Assembly: GCA_947498775.1 (NCBI GenBank)
Contig: CANMLL010000002.1
Coordinates: 1 to 64,000, forward strand
Origin: an uncultured Aquimarina sp.
GTDB lineage: Bacteria > Bacteroidota > Bacteroidia > Flavobacteriales > Flavobacteriaceae
Direction of reading: 5' to 3'
Length of the DNA: 64,000 nt
Shown: in pieces, positions 36,233-46,952 of the stretch
How the letters are laid out: each line of letters begins with the position of its first letter
Position numbering within the stretch: the stretch's first letter is position 1
The notes under the pieces: generated by a model
The model's input: only the letters and a program-made list of their open reading frames with translations
Told to the model about the DNA's origin: nothing
Databases searched by the model: none
Position numbers and translations under genes: made by a program

Positions 36233-38005
36233 TTATCTATAAAGGGCTCCATAAGTCTGGCAGGCTCTATAATCAGATCCCTCCTTATCCATCCCGAAAG
36301 AATTCCAAGCTGATGGCCTAAAAACATCCTGTTCTTTAACATTGTGCATACAAACAGGAATTCTTAACATTGATGCTAGGGTAATAAGATCTTTACCAAT
36401 ATGACCATAACTAATCGCTCCATGATTTGCCCCCCAATTATTCATCACAGAATATACGTCTGTAAAAGCACCTGAACCTGTAAGATTAGGAACGAACCAT
36501 GTGGTGGGCCATGTTCTATTTGTCCTAACATCTAAAACGGAATGAACTTCTTTTGGTAAATCAATAGTCCACCCTTCAGCTATTTGTAATGTTGGACCTA
36601 ACCCCTTTGTAAGATTAAGACGGCACATAGTAACAGGCATTCCGCCTTCCGTAAGAAAATTGGATGAGTAACCTCCACCTCTAAAATATCCCAAATCAGC
36701 CGGATACCATTGAGTAGCATCTAGACAATCCTGCACCTCCTGCTCTGTAATCTCCCAAAAAGGCTTCATAACCGGCTCTCCATCAATTTTTTGTTGCCCT
36801 GATCCATCAAGTGTAGCAGATCCTGAATTTATCAAATGAATAAACCCATTTTTAGCTTGATCTATGGGTTGCCAGCCTGTCACTTTTTTTACTGCTTCAG
36901 GGCTCCAATAAGTTCGTACATCAGCAAAAATTTGTGCCGTGTTGGTGAGCAAATAATTAAACAGCATGGAAACTCCGTTGAGAGAATCATTTTCTGTTGC
37001 TACCATATATGGTTTTCGAATTCCATTCCAATCGAAAGATGAATTTAATATAGCCTCTGAAAAGTCCCCATTAGGTAAAAAATCTGTCCATTGGCGTTGT
37101 CCCTGAAACCCAGAAACAATGGCGTTATGACCTAATGCTTCTTCTGAATACCCCATTCTGGATAATGTAGTATTACCTTCCATTAAATCGCGAATAATCA
37201 ATGTCATCTTAACAACAAATTCCCAATCATTATCTTTAAGTTCACGAGATCTTTGCTTTTCGAGCTCATTAAAATCTTCTCCTTCAACGCAATTCACTTT
37301 TGTCCAAGAAAGGGCTTTTTGATATTCCTCTAGATCATAAATTTCTTGTTCGATTCTTCTCAGAACTTCTGTAGAATCTACATATTCATTACGCATTCCT
37401 AGATATGACTGAAAAAAATCTGCATCGATCTCAGAACCAGCTATTCCCATAGAAACACTACCAATTGCCAAATATGATTTCCCTTTCATTAAAGCAACCG
37501 CTATCCCGGCTTTAGCAAACTGCAATAACTTGCTTTTTACATCGTCTGGGACCGTTTGGTCACCTAAGTCCTGGACGTCTCTACCATAAATACCGAAGGA
37601 AGGTAGTCCTTTTTGATTGTGGCCCGCCAACGTAGCAGCCAGATACACTGCACCGGGCCTTTCGGTTCCATTAAAACCCCAAATGGCTTTCGGTATTGCT
37701 GAGTCCATATCCATGGTCTCAGTTCCATAACACCAACATGGGGTCACCGAAAGGGATACTCCTACATTTTTCATTTTAAACTTCTCTGCACAGTCAGCAG
37801 CTTCTTTGACTCCACCAATACAAGTATCTGCAATTACACATTCTACGGGACTTCCATCTGGATATTTTAACTCCGCCTCATAAAGTCTGGCTACATTTTT
37901 TGCCATATTCATGGTAGTTTCTTCCAGAGATTCCCTTACCCCTCCTAATCTACCATCAATTATGGGTCGTATACCAATTTTTGGGAAATTGTTCTTATAT
38001 GTCAT
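36233..38005 (-). CDS. fucI: L-fucose isomerase
   Basis: This 590-residue protein is nearly the same length as E. coli FucI (591) and similar throughout: [111 protein letters not shown] (metal-binding Glu about 338), [28 protein letters not shown] and [24 protein letters not shown]. The enzyme interconverts L-fucose and L-fuculose, and in E. coli also D-arabinose and D-ribulose. It heads the eight-gene - strand operon and has an operator-like site 85 bp upstream. No FucA aldolase is present in the window. Confidence 0.95.
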   Translation of the reverse strand: MTYKNNFPKIGIRPIIDGRLGGVRESLEETTMNMAKNVARLYEAELKYPDGSPVECVIADTCIGGVKEAADCAEKFKMKNVGVSLSVTPCWCYGTETMDMDSAIPKAIWGFNGTERPGAVYLAATLAGHNQKGLPSFGIYGRDVQDLGDQTVPDDVKSKLLQFAKAGIAVALMKGKSYLAIGSVSMGIAGSEIDADFFQSYLGMRNEYVDSTEVLRRIEQEIYDLEEYQKALSWTKVNCVEGEDFNELEKQRSRELKDNDWEFVVKMTLIIRDLMEGNTTLSRMGYSEEALGHNAIVSGFQGQRQWTDFLPNGDFSEAILNSSFDWNGIRKPYMVATENDSLNGVSMLFNYLLTNTAQIFADVRTYWSPEAVKKVTGWQPIDQAKNGFIHLINSGSATLDGSGQQKIDGEPVMKPFWEITEQEVQDCLDATQWYPADLGYFRGGGYSSNFLTEGGMPVTMCRLNLTKGLGPTLQIAEGWTIDLPKEVHSVLDVRTNRTWPTTWFVPNLTGSGAFTDVYSVMNNWGANHGAISYGHIGKDLITLASMLRIPVCMHNVKEQDVFRPSAWNSFGMDKEGSDYRACQTYGALYR

Positions 38006-38089
38006 AGCATTTTTTTTATAACCAGTATCGGTTTACATTAACCGAAAGTTATTAGTATCTCTTTCGAAAAGATGTTTTTCAAATATATG

Positions 38090-38103
38090 CTTAATCGTTT
38101 AAA
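38090..38103. promoter_or_regulatory. Operator-like site before fucI
   Basis: cttaatcgtttaaa matches 11 of 14 bases of the palindrome at 23073 and 49339. It lies 85 bp before the fucI ATG and after the LacI-family gene, where a repressor could control the whole fucI operon. Confidence 0.5.
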
Positions 38104-38160
38104 CAAAAAAATAAATTTTTAGTAATTCCTTAACTTTTTAGGAAATAAATAAGAAGAAAA

Positions 38161-39183
38161 TTATCGCCTAATAGAGGATTTTCCTTTTATGAGATCAGCT
38201 TTTAGGCATATTTGCTTTTCTCCCATATCAGGTTGTGTTATTTGCTGGGTTAATACTTGTACCGCTTTCTTTCCTATTTCGTCTAAGGGTTGTCTGATAT
38301 GTGTGAGGGGGCAATAATAAAAATCGAAGGCCTCTCCCTCGTCAAAACTTACTATCGCGATGTCGTCAGGAACTCTTAAGCTAAGTTCATCTATATACTT
38401 TAGCCCCAGAATAGCTAAGGTATTTGTAGCAAAAAAAATAGCATCTATAGGATTTTCTCCTGCCAATAGACCATCAATCGCTGTACATACTTGTTTTCTA
38501 CTATCATTAAAATCGATTTCTACCAGATTTGGAGATATATTATTACCAAAATGATTCTGAATTGTTTCCTGATATCCTCTTATCCTTTCTCTCATATGAA
38601 ATAAAGGGTTAGAATATGCAATCATTCCTATTCTTTTATATCCTGAAGCAATGAGCTCGTTTACAATCTTTCCAGAAGCTTCAAAATTATCAATTATCAC
38701 ATGGTTTGTAGAAATATTAGGGAAATATCGATCAATAAGTACTAAAGGAATATTTTGTTGTTTTAGTTGAATAATTTGATTATCGGTACCTTCAGAGGGA
38801 ACTATAATGAAGCCATCTACCTGTCTGCTAGAGAGAAAATCTATTAAATGTAATGATTTTTCCGCTTTTTCATCAGAGCTACCAAAAATTACGGTATAGT
38901 TTAATTTTGTAGCCTCATCCTCGATAATTCTCGCAATATTTGCGAAAAATGGGTTAGAGATATCTGCAACTATCAGGCCAATTGTATTAGTCTTACCGCT
39001 TTTTAAACTTTGTGCAATTTTATTAGGCTGATAATTTAGTGTCTTAGCAACTTCTTTTATTTTTTTTGCCATTGCTTCACTAACCCTGCTATCTTTTCTA
39101 TCAGACAAAACATACGATACCGTAGCGATAGAAACTCCTACTTCATTCGCAATATCTTTTAAGGAGACTTGTCTTTTCTTCAT
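38161..39183 (-). CDS. LacI/GalR-family transcriptional regulator
   Basis: This 340-residue protein has an N-terminal helix-turn-helix (about 5-30, VSLKDIANEVGVSIATVSYVLS), a hinge helix (KIAQSLKSGKTNTIGLIV) and a periplasmic-binding-protein-like sensor domain (about 60-330; PFFANIARIIEDEA, DGFIIVPSEG, VPDDIAIVSFDEGEAFDFYYCPLTHIRQP). It would bind a CG-centred palindrome and release it on binding a sugar. Palindromes of exactly this type occur upstream of several genes in the second half of the window. The gene lies between a terminator at 39304-39345 and fucI, with which it may be partly co-transcribed. The effector is unknown. Confidence 0.92.
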   Translation of the reverse strand: MKKRQVSLKDIANEVGVSIATVSYVLSDRKDSRVSEAMAKKIKEVAKTLNYQPNKIAQSLKSGKTNTIGLIVADISNPFFANIARIIEDEATKLNYTVIFGSSDEKAEKSLHLIDFLSSRQVDGFIIVPSEGTDNQIIQLKQQNIPLVLIDRYFPNISTNHVIIDNFEASGKIVNELIASGYKRIGMIAYSNPLFHMRERIRGYQETIQNHFGNNISPNLVEIDFNDSRKQVCTAIDGLLAGENPIDAIFFATNTLAILGLKYIDELSLRVPDDIAIVSFDEGEAFDFYYCPLTHIRQPLDEIGKKAVQVLTQQITQPDMGEKQICLKADLIKGKSSIRR

Positions 39184-39303
39184 TACAATTTAGCCTTTAA
39201 CAAATATATACTAAAATAGTTTTAAAAATATTTCATCTTTTAAAAATCGACTTTGACAACTACATGTCACCATAACAGTTTAGATTAGGATATAATTTGT
39301 AAA

Positions 39304-39345
39304 GCTTAAAAATAACCAAGTGAGAATATAATTACTCTCACTTGG
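39304..39345 (-). terminator. Terminator of the GH3/beta-helix/BNR_4 operon
   Basis: Perfect 10-bp arms ccaagtgaga (39316-39325) and tctcacttgg (39336-39345) flank a 10-nt loop. On - the stem is followed by TTATTTTTAAG, about 75 nt past the stop of the BNR_4 gene. It separates that operon from the lacI-type gene. The + side is also T-rich, so it may work both ways. Confidence 0.7.
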
Positions 39346-39420
39346 CATTTTATTTTCAATTATTTAAATCAAAAAATGATAATATTCATATTAAAATTAA
39401 CGGGTTGTACCAAAACACGC

Positions 39421-42063
39421 TCACTTTCTATTAACGATTAATTTTTGCATTACCATCTGGTGATTTTTCTTTTTTTCAACTATCAAATACATTCCGTTTC
39501 TTTTAAATATATCAGCATTCAACTCTAGAGGTGCAGGTCCCCTGATTACTTTTTTATAAACTATAACTCCTTTTAGATCTGCTATAATAATCTCTGATTC
39601 GACACCGTTTGTCGGGCTTGGATTAATAGTTAATCTGCCGCTCTTCAGAGGATTAGGAAATGCACTTAAAGCAGTACTCTCATTTATAGAAGTTATACTG
39701 AATTGCTTAGCGCTACTTGTACATCCGGGGTCACCGTAGTTATTATTACCATTCGTAAACAATATTTGCTTATCTCCATTAGTCCAATTGCTTGATTGTG
39801 TAACTCCCGAACTTTCACTTTCAATTTGATTTCCACATACGGTGATGTAATCTACATACAAGTTTTTATCACAACCACTATTTCCATCATTCAAAAAATG
39901 CACCGTAATGGTTCCACCAGAATATCCAGAATATGTGTAGTCCGCATAATTTGTGGTTACCGTTTCGTTCAAAACACTGGTGTTATTGATTCTCAACTCC
40001 ATGATTTCACTTCCGCAACTTCCTTTGGCCCTGACTACGATGTTACCACTTGACCCATTTCCAGGATCCGTTCCTAATGTTCCAAAATCTATGTATCCTT
40101 CACAATGCATCAATTGGCTAAAATCCCCACCACATGATCCATTCTCATAGGCACTTGTATTGGTTTGTTGGTCTTCTGCTTGATATCTGGCACCCTCTAT
40201 TTCAATCCAATCTATTTCCATATCGGTTCCATTATCAGGAAAATAAAGTCTTATTTCTCCTATTTCAGTTAAACTATATGAATAATCGGCAAAGCTGTTT
40301 CCTGTAACTGTCCAGGTATTTTTAGTCTCTCCGTTATTTTTTAGCTGAAGTTGGTCAGAAGCCCCGTTTATCATTCGTGCTCTCACGACAACATTATTAC
40401 TTGAAGGAGGGGGTCCCCCACCGTCAGACACAGCATCCACATCTTTAAGTGTTATATTATCAAATCCTGGCCAGCCTGCACTTGTAGATGTTATAAATGT
40501 TTGAAATTGATAAGCATCATTGGCCAAAGGTGTATCTGGGTCTATAGGTACCTCTATGGTTAATGTGCCCGTTCCGGAATTAACGCTTGTCCGAGCTTCT
40601 CCATAATTATCGAAATCTGGTGTATCTTTTTGAAAAATGACCACTACATCTCTATTCGTAGAGGCTTCATACTCCACAGTCACAGAAACTGTGTTGCCTG
40701 GGTTTACTGAAGTTGGCGAAGATACAGACACAATGTCGTCTAGCCCTCCACCACCGCCATCGGACAAAGCATTCACTTGATCCGAAGTATCAAAAGTATG
40801 AGTTTCACAACTTTGACCACTGCCAGTATAATAACTAAAATGAATCCTCACATCACCTGTTTCTTCAAAATATTGGTGATCAATTGCTTCATTATAACGA
40901 TTATTTGTTCCACCTCCAGGGGCGTTTACTGAGGTCCAATTAACACCATCATTAGTCAAGTTAAATCGCGCATTACCGGTTTGGTATTTATGGTACCAAG
41001 CAATTACACCATCTCTATTTGTTAAAAACAATGAAGAACTATCGTCTGGTAATGCAAGATTAACCCAGGAGGACCCGTTCCACCTTTTTCCATATGCAGT
41101 TCCATTGCTTGTCCTATAGCTAACCACCGGAGTATTGCTATCCAGTGCTCCCACATGACTTTCTGGTAAAATATCTTGCTGTGAAGACCTTGCAACTACT
41201 ACAGAAGCATTGTCTACCGTTAACGGTAATGAAATATTAGCACCTCCAGGCTTTTTAAAAGTATTTCCGCCATCATCCGAGTACGCATAAATTACATGAG
41301 TTTGTCTGTCATATCCACTGTTACCATTTGTATAACAAGGATCTATTACAGACGCTGTTAAATGCATTCTGTTGTTTTTATCAAAGAATATTCGTGGTCT
41401 GGGCTGTTGATAAGCACAACCGAAACCGCCTCCGTCAAGACCATATACAATTGCTTTAACTACAGGGCCGTCTGGGGTATAGTTTGTGCTACCCAAAAGA
41501 GTAAATGTATCATTATCAGCATTATATTTCATCATTGTACCTACATGATCTTCTGAAGCGTTACCAAGTTTCATTCTAAAAAGCGTGTATAATTCACCAT
41601 CACGATCTTTATAAAATTCCATATAAGTAACTCTCTGACCAGGTGGATATTTTCGAGTCCAGCCATAAATGTTATAGGGTTCGTTAGATATGTAATACTT
41701 CCAATCTTGGTTATGTGCATCACCTGTAAGATGAATATATCCGTTTTTGTCGATTGCAATAGATGGTTTGGTATGAAAATCATTTGATTGTAAACTTGTC
41801 ATCACCGCATAGACATTATCCGTTCCATTCCGTTTCTTTCCTACATAGATTTTTTCATCACTTCCTACATAAGTGTAATAAATATCTCCATTATTTGTAG
41901 TCACTGATGTACTATAACCATAGTTCAGGTTACCATCTATAGGGTGTGCTACATTTTCATCGACCCAGCTTATGTTTGTTTGAGCCTGACATAATCCTGA
42001 TGAAAATAGCAGGAAAATGAGCGCTAAATTTGTGAATCTAAAAAGGTTAAAAAAAAATTTCAT
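39421..42063 (-). CDS. Secreted BNR_4 beta-propeller protein (candidate PL24/PL25-type lyase) with CBM60-like modules and T9SS domain
   Basis: The protein has 880 residues and a signal peptide (SSGLCQA, about 1-27). Residues about 30-440 form a BNR_4 seven-bladed propeller, with NDFHTKPSIAIDKNGYIHLTGDAHN (about 92-116) in place of the His-rich block of this family, which includes the ulvan lyases PL24 and PL25. An Ig-like domain (about 450-560) follows, then two Ca-dependent xylan-binding-like modules (CBM36/60 type, about 562-660 and 690-780; VVVRARM... and VVRAKGSCGSEIMELRIN) and a T9SS sorting domain (about 800-880, SAFPNPLKSGRL). It is the last gene of its operon and ends before a clear terminator. 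A lyase role is inferred; the catalytic residues cannot be assigned by eye. Confidence 0.7.
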   Translation of the reverse strand: MKFFFNLFRFTNLALIFLLFSSGLCQAQTNISWVDENVAHPIDGNLNYGYSTSVTTNNGDIYYTYVGSDEKIYVGKKRNGTDNVYAVMTSLQSNDFHTKPSIAIDKNGYIHLTGDAHNQDWKYYISNEPYNIYGWTRKYPPGQRVTYMEFYKDRDGELYTLFRMKLGNASEDHVGTMMKYNADNDTFTLLGSTNYTPDGPVVKAIVYGLDGGGFGCAYQQPRPRIFFDKNNRMHLTASVIDPCYTNGNSGYDRQTHVIYAYSDDGGNTFKKPGGANISLPLTVDNASVVVARSSQQDILPESHVGALDSNTPVVSYRTSNGTAYGKRWNGSSWVNLALPDDSSSLFLTNRDGVIAWYHKYQTGNARFNLTNDGVNWTSVNAPGGGTNNRYNEAIDHQYFEETGDVRIHFSYYTGSGQSCETHTFDTSDQVNALSDGGGGGLDDIVSVSSPTSVNPGNTVSVTVEYEASTNRDVVVIFQKDTPDFDNYGEARTSVNSGTGTLTIEVPIDPDTPLANDAYQFQTFITSTSAGWPGFDNITLKDVDAVSDGGGPPPSSNNVVVRARMINGASDQLQLKNNGETKNTWTVTGNSFADYSYSLTEIGEIRLYFPDNGTDMEIDWIEIEGARYQAEDQQTNTSAYENGSCGGDFSQLMHCEGYIDFGTLGTDPGNGSSGNIVVRAKGSCGSEIMELRINNTSVLNETVTTNYADYTYSGYSGGTITVHFLNDGNSGCDKNLYVDYITVCGNQIESESSGVTQSSNWTNGDKQILFTNGNNNYGDPGCTSSAKQFSITSINESTALSAFPNPLKSGRLTINPSPTNGVESEIIIADLKGVIVYKKVIRGPAPLELNADIFKRNGMYLIVEKKKNHQMVMQKLIVNRK

Positions 42064-42187
42064 AATATTCGTATTTAGGTTATTTAAAATTCCATTTATC
42101 TAGGGGCTTTAACAAAAATGGTCGTTTTAAAATTATTGAATTTTAGGTTAATCAGATTTTTTACATATTTTATTTTTTTAGCTATTA

Positions 42188-45100
42188 TTATTTTTCCAAT
42201 ACTACTTTCTGTTGAAAGACTTTTCTCTCTGTTTGTACTTTAATCAAATATAAACCATTGGTTAATGTTGTAAAATCCACAGTATTATTCCAGGTATTTT
42301 TTATAGGAAACTGTTTGCGCAATATACCATAAACATCATAAACCTTTATGTTGATCACTTTTTCTTCAGGAATAAGAAGTTGCACTTGACCTTTCGTTGG
42401 GTTAGGACTGACTTGCATTTTAGGTTCAATTTGTTTTGGAGTGTTACCGTTTTCGTTTGGGTCATTTTCTGAAAGTTCAGCTTTCCACCATCGTATACTT
42501 AATCCAGGGTTACCAACAAGTTCTAATGTTTGGCTACTCTGATTCAGTGTTGCGTAAGCTGTTACTTCTTGCCATTGTCTAGGGTTTCTTTTATCCTTAT
42601 TGATAACTAAAGAATGTAATTCTTCTTCACCTGATACTAGCTTCAAAGTAGCCGCCCCAAACAACGAACGAACGTAGTAAGTAATTTTATAAGTACTTGA
42701 TTGAGTTACCGAAACAGGATAAGAAACAGAGGGGGTATTACCTACAAAATTTATAGTAGTTGTTGGATCTGTTGCACTTGAAGGCTTTGTTAATACTAAT
42801 CCTTGTTTTTCAGAATATGCAGCAGCCGATATCTGACCCGGTAAACTCATATCAACAATTTCTGTGTTCAACCAATTTAGCCTCCAGTTCTTTCCTTTAG
42901 AATATACTGTAATAGTTTGTATACCCTCCAGAAGGTATGCATAGGCTTCAACCTCTCCCCATTGTCCTCTAGGAATACTATAAGAAACCACTTTATGCAA
43001 CTCGTTTTCTCCTTGTTTCACAATAAAGAATAAGGGAATTCTGCTTTCATTGGAAAGCCTATAAGTGAATTTATACATTCCTGTTTTTTCTACCATAACT
43101 TCATATTCAATCGTATCCTTAAATCCTATATTAGTTAACGCATCCGTTTCATCATCCATAGACGGTGTTATTGTTGCTTGGCCGGTTAATTTGTCGAAGC
43201 GTTCTGCCTCTATTTTTCCTGGAATTTCTTTACCTGTTAAGGCGATACCATTTAAATACCCAATACCAAACAAAGCTGGGTTTCGGTAGGATTCATCTAT
43301 ATCTGTAAACCAAGCCAATTTTCCACTTCTACCACCTCCTGTATCATCATCAATCACATGAATATCTATGCCGGTGAACAATCCTTCTTGTGGGGTGACT
43401 TTTAAAGCACTCCAGGGGATAGACACCTCAACATCATATCCTTTCTCTGTATCCAAAACAAAGGCAACCGCACCTTCTCCCAGATTTCCTTTGGTATCAA
43501 CAATAGTGTTCCCGTCGTTCCATCCAACAGTTATCTGAAAATCATTATCATCATAAAATTGATTCTTAGAATTATCTGCATCTATGTAAATTTCGACGCC
43601 ATCATCTTCGTACCAGTTAGGAGAGTCATTTTGTAGATCGTCATCCTGAACGGATATATAAAAATAAAGTTTGTCTTCGTCCCATACAGAACTCCACGTA
43701 GCAGATAAATCAGTAGTATCTGTAACAGTTGGTTGTATTTCTTTATTTACAGTTAGTAGTACTGAAGAATTCCAGATATCTTCACGAATCCCGTCTATAA
43801 CAGGTTTGTTTCGAACCTTGTTGATAATTGCAGGTGGAATCACTTCAATGAGCCTTAGATTGCCAAATAAATCAGGGGTTACATCACTTTGTTGTGACTG
43901 CCACATCACTTTGTTGTCTATTTCGCCACCATCATCATCGTCCAGAATATGAATGTCTATCCCTATGGCCAATGTATCTTGTGCTTGCAGATTCAGGGTT
44001 GACCAAGGTATTTTAACCTCCACATTATAGCCATCTATCGTATTACTTGTTGCCGCTTCAACTCCGGTGGTATCTCCACGAAGTAGTTCTTCTACCCTAT
44101 TATTGTTGTCCCAGCCTACTATATAGTGAAAATCATTATCATCAAATTGGATATCCTTTGAATTATCAGAATCGATATAGATTTCTACAGCATCGTCTCC
44201 TAACGTTGAAACGGAATCGTTTTGAAGCTGATCGTCTACAACGTTAACATGTAGATATAAATAATCGTCATCCCACATACTTGTCCAGTTTGCTTCGAGA
44301 TCGGCTGCAGTTATAGTATTAACAGCATATTTATTAATTATGTAATGAATACCAAAATATGCTCCCTCTCTTTCTCCATCTAAATCAATAGTTATTGCTG
44401 AACTTTGAGCTTCCGCAATCTGCACTTCATCTTCAGGGAGTGGCCCTATACCTTCGGTAATCCCTTCATAAGCACCTATATCGACAATAGCATCGATAGG
44501 GCGCGCTATTCCGTTAAGATCACTGTCAGGAGCATTATTGTTTTCTCCCGAGTTTAATGCCGGACTCGTATCTCGAAGGCCAAAATATGATTTAAATTCT
44601 TCTATCCCTGTAATGGATATATTATCAGGAAAAATCTGTGCAAATTTTGGGTAAGACTGCCTATCTTCGGTTATTAATTGATTGTTATTTAAATTAGGAA
44701 GCACTTCTTCATATAGTGTTCTCCCTACAATAACATTATTTTCAACATTTGCAATGCTAATTGCAGCATTACCCCTGAGATAGAAGGCTGAACCTTGTTG
44801 GCCAAATGCTTTTCCGACGATATTATTATAAACATTGACATCACCAAGGACATTTTGTAAGCTTAGGTCACCAAAAAAATTGAAATATTCTTCAAGCACA
44901 TAGTTATTATGCCAAAGCGTATTATTTCTAACCGTAACATTAGAAGCCAGATATACTTTAATACCATTTCCACCATTGTTAAAAGAAAGATTATTTTCTA
45001 ATAGGGCAGCCTCTCGATAGGGCAGTGTTCCAGCGGGACTTTGGGTGTGTTCAAAATCATCTAATATAATACCGTTTCCATCTGTTGGTGTGCTAAATCC

Positions 45101-46750
45101 TCCGGGAGTGAAAGGAAGTCTGCATTCATTTTCAAAAGCAACATTGTTTCTAATAATGATATGGTATCCAGGCAAGGAGTCAAACGCCACCGGATGATAG
45201 ATACTAATACCGCTACAATTATAATTACTGCCCTTTGCATTATCACGTACCACATTACCCTCTATGGTAAGGTAATCACTATCCTTTACTTCTACTCCTC
45301 CACATCCACAGTCATGGATATAAGAGTTTTTGACTGTTACGTGATGTGATCCCTCTACTATAGCTATTCCTGTTCCTTTATTGATCACATTATACCCTTC
45401 AATACCATCAATTTCTATATAAGAGGAGTTACGAATATTTAGAACTGCTGTGAATTCAGAACTATTTTTAATTTTTGCTTCCCAAGGGTTAAGGGCCACA
45501 ATACGAGTGGGTTTATCAGCATTGGCGTGATGATCGTTTAACTCCAACCCATTTTCGGCATATAGTCCATCAGAAACATACAATGTACTTCCTTCTGGTA
45601 GTACACTCAGTGCATGAGAAAGTGTTTTCCATGCCTCATCGGCAGTATTAGCCTGACCACTATTACGATCATTTCCCTGGGGATTTACATAAAATTCATC
45701 TCCTTGCGGTGCAGTCACTTCATAGACCTGTATAGCATCCAAATACAAAGGCGTTGCATCTCCTCCTACAAAAAATTGTATATGTACTGTGGCATCAATA
45801 TTATCTGGAGTTTCTGAGGTAAAAGTATACGTAAAATCCTGATAGATAGTGGTGGGGTCTGAAATATACTGACTAAAATGTGTAATATCATTACTCCCAA
45901 AGGTTCCTCTAGGTCTTGATTTAACCGAAAACCATAGCCTTCGGGTTTGATCTGCTCGATAGCGAAAAGAAACCGTAAATGTTTTGCCAATAGAATCTTG
46001 TGGAGCTTTTTCTTCGATACTTTGCACTCCTGCATTCCACCAATTATCTTCTAACAACAAGGTATTAACCTTTAAAGCAGTACCACCCACAGCATCAGTA
46101 TCCTCAACCAATTGCATATCCAGATCTCCAGCACTAAAAGTATCAAAATACTCTAGGGTATCGATATAATCACTTTCTGCAACAGGTTCACCGATCTTTT
46201 CGATTGTTATATCATCTATATAGATAGGTGTACTATCACCTCCTACGGGAAATTGATAATGAATGGTAGAAGGAACTACTGCCGCTGCCGTAAATGTATA
46301 GGTAAAAGATTGGTATTCTGTTGTGGCCTGTGGCAGGTTACCCGAAAAATAATCGACATCATCAGAACCATACGTACCTTTTGGCCGTTCTTTTGCATTA
46401 AATCGAATATCCCTTGGTTGATCAGCCCGGTACTGGAAAGATATTTTGTACTGGCTTCCTGCTTCTGCATCGAGAGCCTGGCCTTCTTCAACATTTTGCA
46501 TTCCACTTTCCCACCAGTTTGTAGTACTTATGAGGGTATTAATTAAGATGGCTTGTCCGTCTGTAGCCTCATCATCACTTACTAAAGCAAGCTCTAAATG
46601 ACCTGTTTTATAAGTATCCCACTTGTTTAACTCTTCAAAATCGAAAACTTGAGCATATAACCCATTTATATTTAAAGATATGGTTGCTAAGATAATAACA
46701 ATAATATGCTTCAATCGATGATTAAAAAGATAGAATAAAAGATGTTTCAT
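42188..46750 (-). CDS. Secreted beta-helix protein with paired CBM modules and T9SS domain
   Basis: This is a 1520-residue modular protein. A signal peptide (about 1-33) is followed by two tandem CBM4-like sandwiches (about 35-190 and 195-350), sharing NWW..G.Q..EE and FQYRADQ/FRYRADQ. A right-handed beta-helix (about 353-765; FYVNPQGNDRNSG start, IDIGAYEG end) is the likely catalytic part. Two CBM9-like domains (about 770-965 and 966-1155) share GDDAVEIYIDSDNSK / DDGVEIYIDADNSK. Two CBM6-like domains (about 1160-1300 and 1305-1425) and a T9SS sorting domain (about 1440-1520, VSPNPTKGQ) complete it. The helix resembles extracellular pectate/alginate-type lyases and epimerases; the activity is not certain. 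It lies 203 bp downstream of the GH3 gene and 124 bp upstream of the BNR_4 gene. Confidence 0.75.
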   Translation of the reverse strand: MKHLLFYLFNHRLKHIIVIILATISLNINGLYAQVFDFEELNKWDTYKTGHLELALVSDDEATDGQAILINTLISTTNWWESGMQNVEEGQALDAEAGSQYKISFQYRADQPRDIRFNAKERPKGTYGSDDVDYFSGNLPQATTEYQSFTYTFTAAAVVPSTIHYQFPVGGDSTPIYIDDITIEKIGEPVAESDYIDTLEYFDTFSAGDLDMQLVEDTDAVGGTALKVNTLLLEDNWWNAGVQSIEEKAPQDSIGKTFTVSFRYRADQTRRLWFSVKSRPRGTFGSNDITHFSQYISDPTTIYQDFTYTFTSETPDNIDATVHIQFFVGGDATPLYLDAIQVYEVTAPQGDEFYVNPQGNDRNSGQANTADEAWKTLSHALSVLPEGSTLYVSDGLYAENGLELNDHHANADKPTRIVALNPWEAKIKNSSEFTAVLNIRNSSYIEIDGIEGYNVINKGTGIAIVEGSHHVTVKNSYIHDCGCGGVEVKDSDYLTIEGNVVRDNAKGSNYNCSGISIYHPVAFDSLPGYHIIIRNNVAFENECRLPFTPGGFSTPTDGNGIILDDFEHTQSPAGTLPYREAALLENNLSFNNGGNGIKVYLASNVTVRNNTLWHNNYVLEEYFNFFGDLSLQNVLGDVNVYNNIVGKAFGQQGSAFYLRGNAAISIANVENNVIVGRTLYEEVLPNLNNNQLITEDRQSYPKFAQIFPDNISITGIEEFKSYFGLRDTSPALNSGENNNAPDSDLNGIARPIDAIVDIGAYEGITEGIGPLPEDEVQIAEAQSSAITIDLDGEREGAYFGIHYIINKYAVNTITAADLEANWTSMWDDDYLYLHVNVVDDQLQNDSVSTLGDDAVEIYIDSDNSKDIQFDDNDFHYIVGWDNNNRVEELLRGDTTGVEAATSNTIDGYNVEVKIPWSTLNLQAQDTLAIGIDIHILDDDDGGEIDNKVMWQSQQSDVTPDLFGNLRLIEVIPPAIINKVRNKPVIDGIREDIWNSSVLLTVNKEIQPTVTDTTDLSATWSSVWDEDKLYFYISVQDDDLQNDSPNWYEDDGVEIYIDADNSKNQFYDDNDFQITVGWNDGNTIVDTKGNLGEGAVAFVLDTEKGYDVEVSIPWSALKVTPQEGLFTGIDIHVIDDDTGGGRSGKLAWFTDIDESYRNPALFGIGYLNGIALTGKEIPGKIEAERFDKLTGQATITPSMDDETDALTNIGFKDTIEYEVMVEKTGMYKFTYRLSNESRIPLFFIVKQGENELHKVVSYSIPRGQWGEVEAYAYLLEGIQTITVYSKGKNWRLNWLNTEIVDMSLPGQISAAAYSEKQGLVLTKPSSATDPTTTINFVGNTPSVSYPVSVTQSSTYKITYYVRSLFGAATLKLVSGEEELHSLVINKDKRNPRQWQEVTAYATLNQSSQTLELVGNPGLSIRWWKAELSENDPNENGNTPKQIEPKMQVSPNPTKGQVQLLIPEEKVINIKVYDVYGILRKQFPIKNTWNNTVDFTTLTNGLYLIKVQTERKVFQQKVVLEK

Positions 46751-46952
46751 TTTTAAATTATTGATTTGTGATTAAATGGTTAACTGGTTATTTTTATTAT
46801 ATAGATTCATTACATTTCTGCCATCTTAAGGAATCTTTCTTACTGATTATATTTTTATATAACAGAGGAAAAGAGAATAATAGATCAATTCTTCTTATAT
46901 TTTTCATCTTCATTTTTCAATTTTGTATTTACATGACAGTAGGTTGGTGAAC

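Noticed and set aside
43671-43952. 93-codon frame on + within the beta-helix/CBM gene
   Set aside because: It is antisense to the CBM9-like repeats, whose coding is strongly supported.
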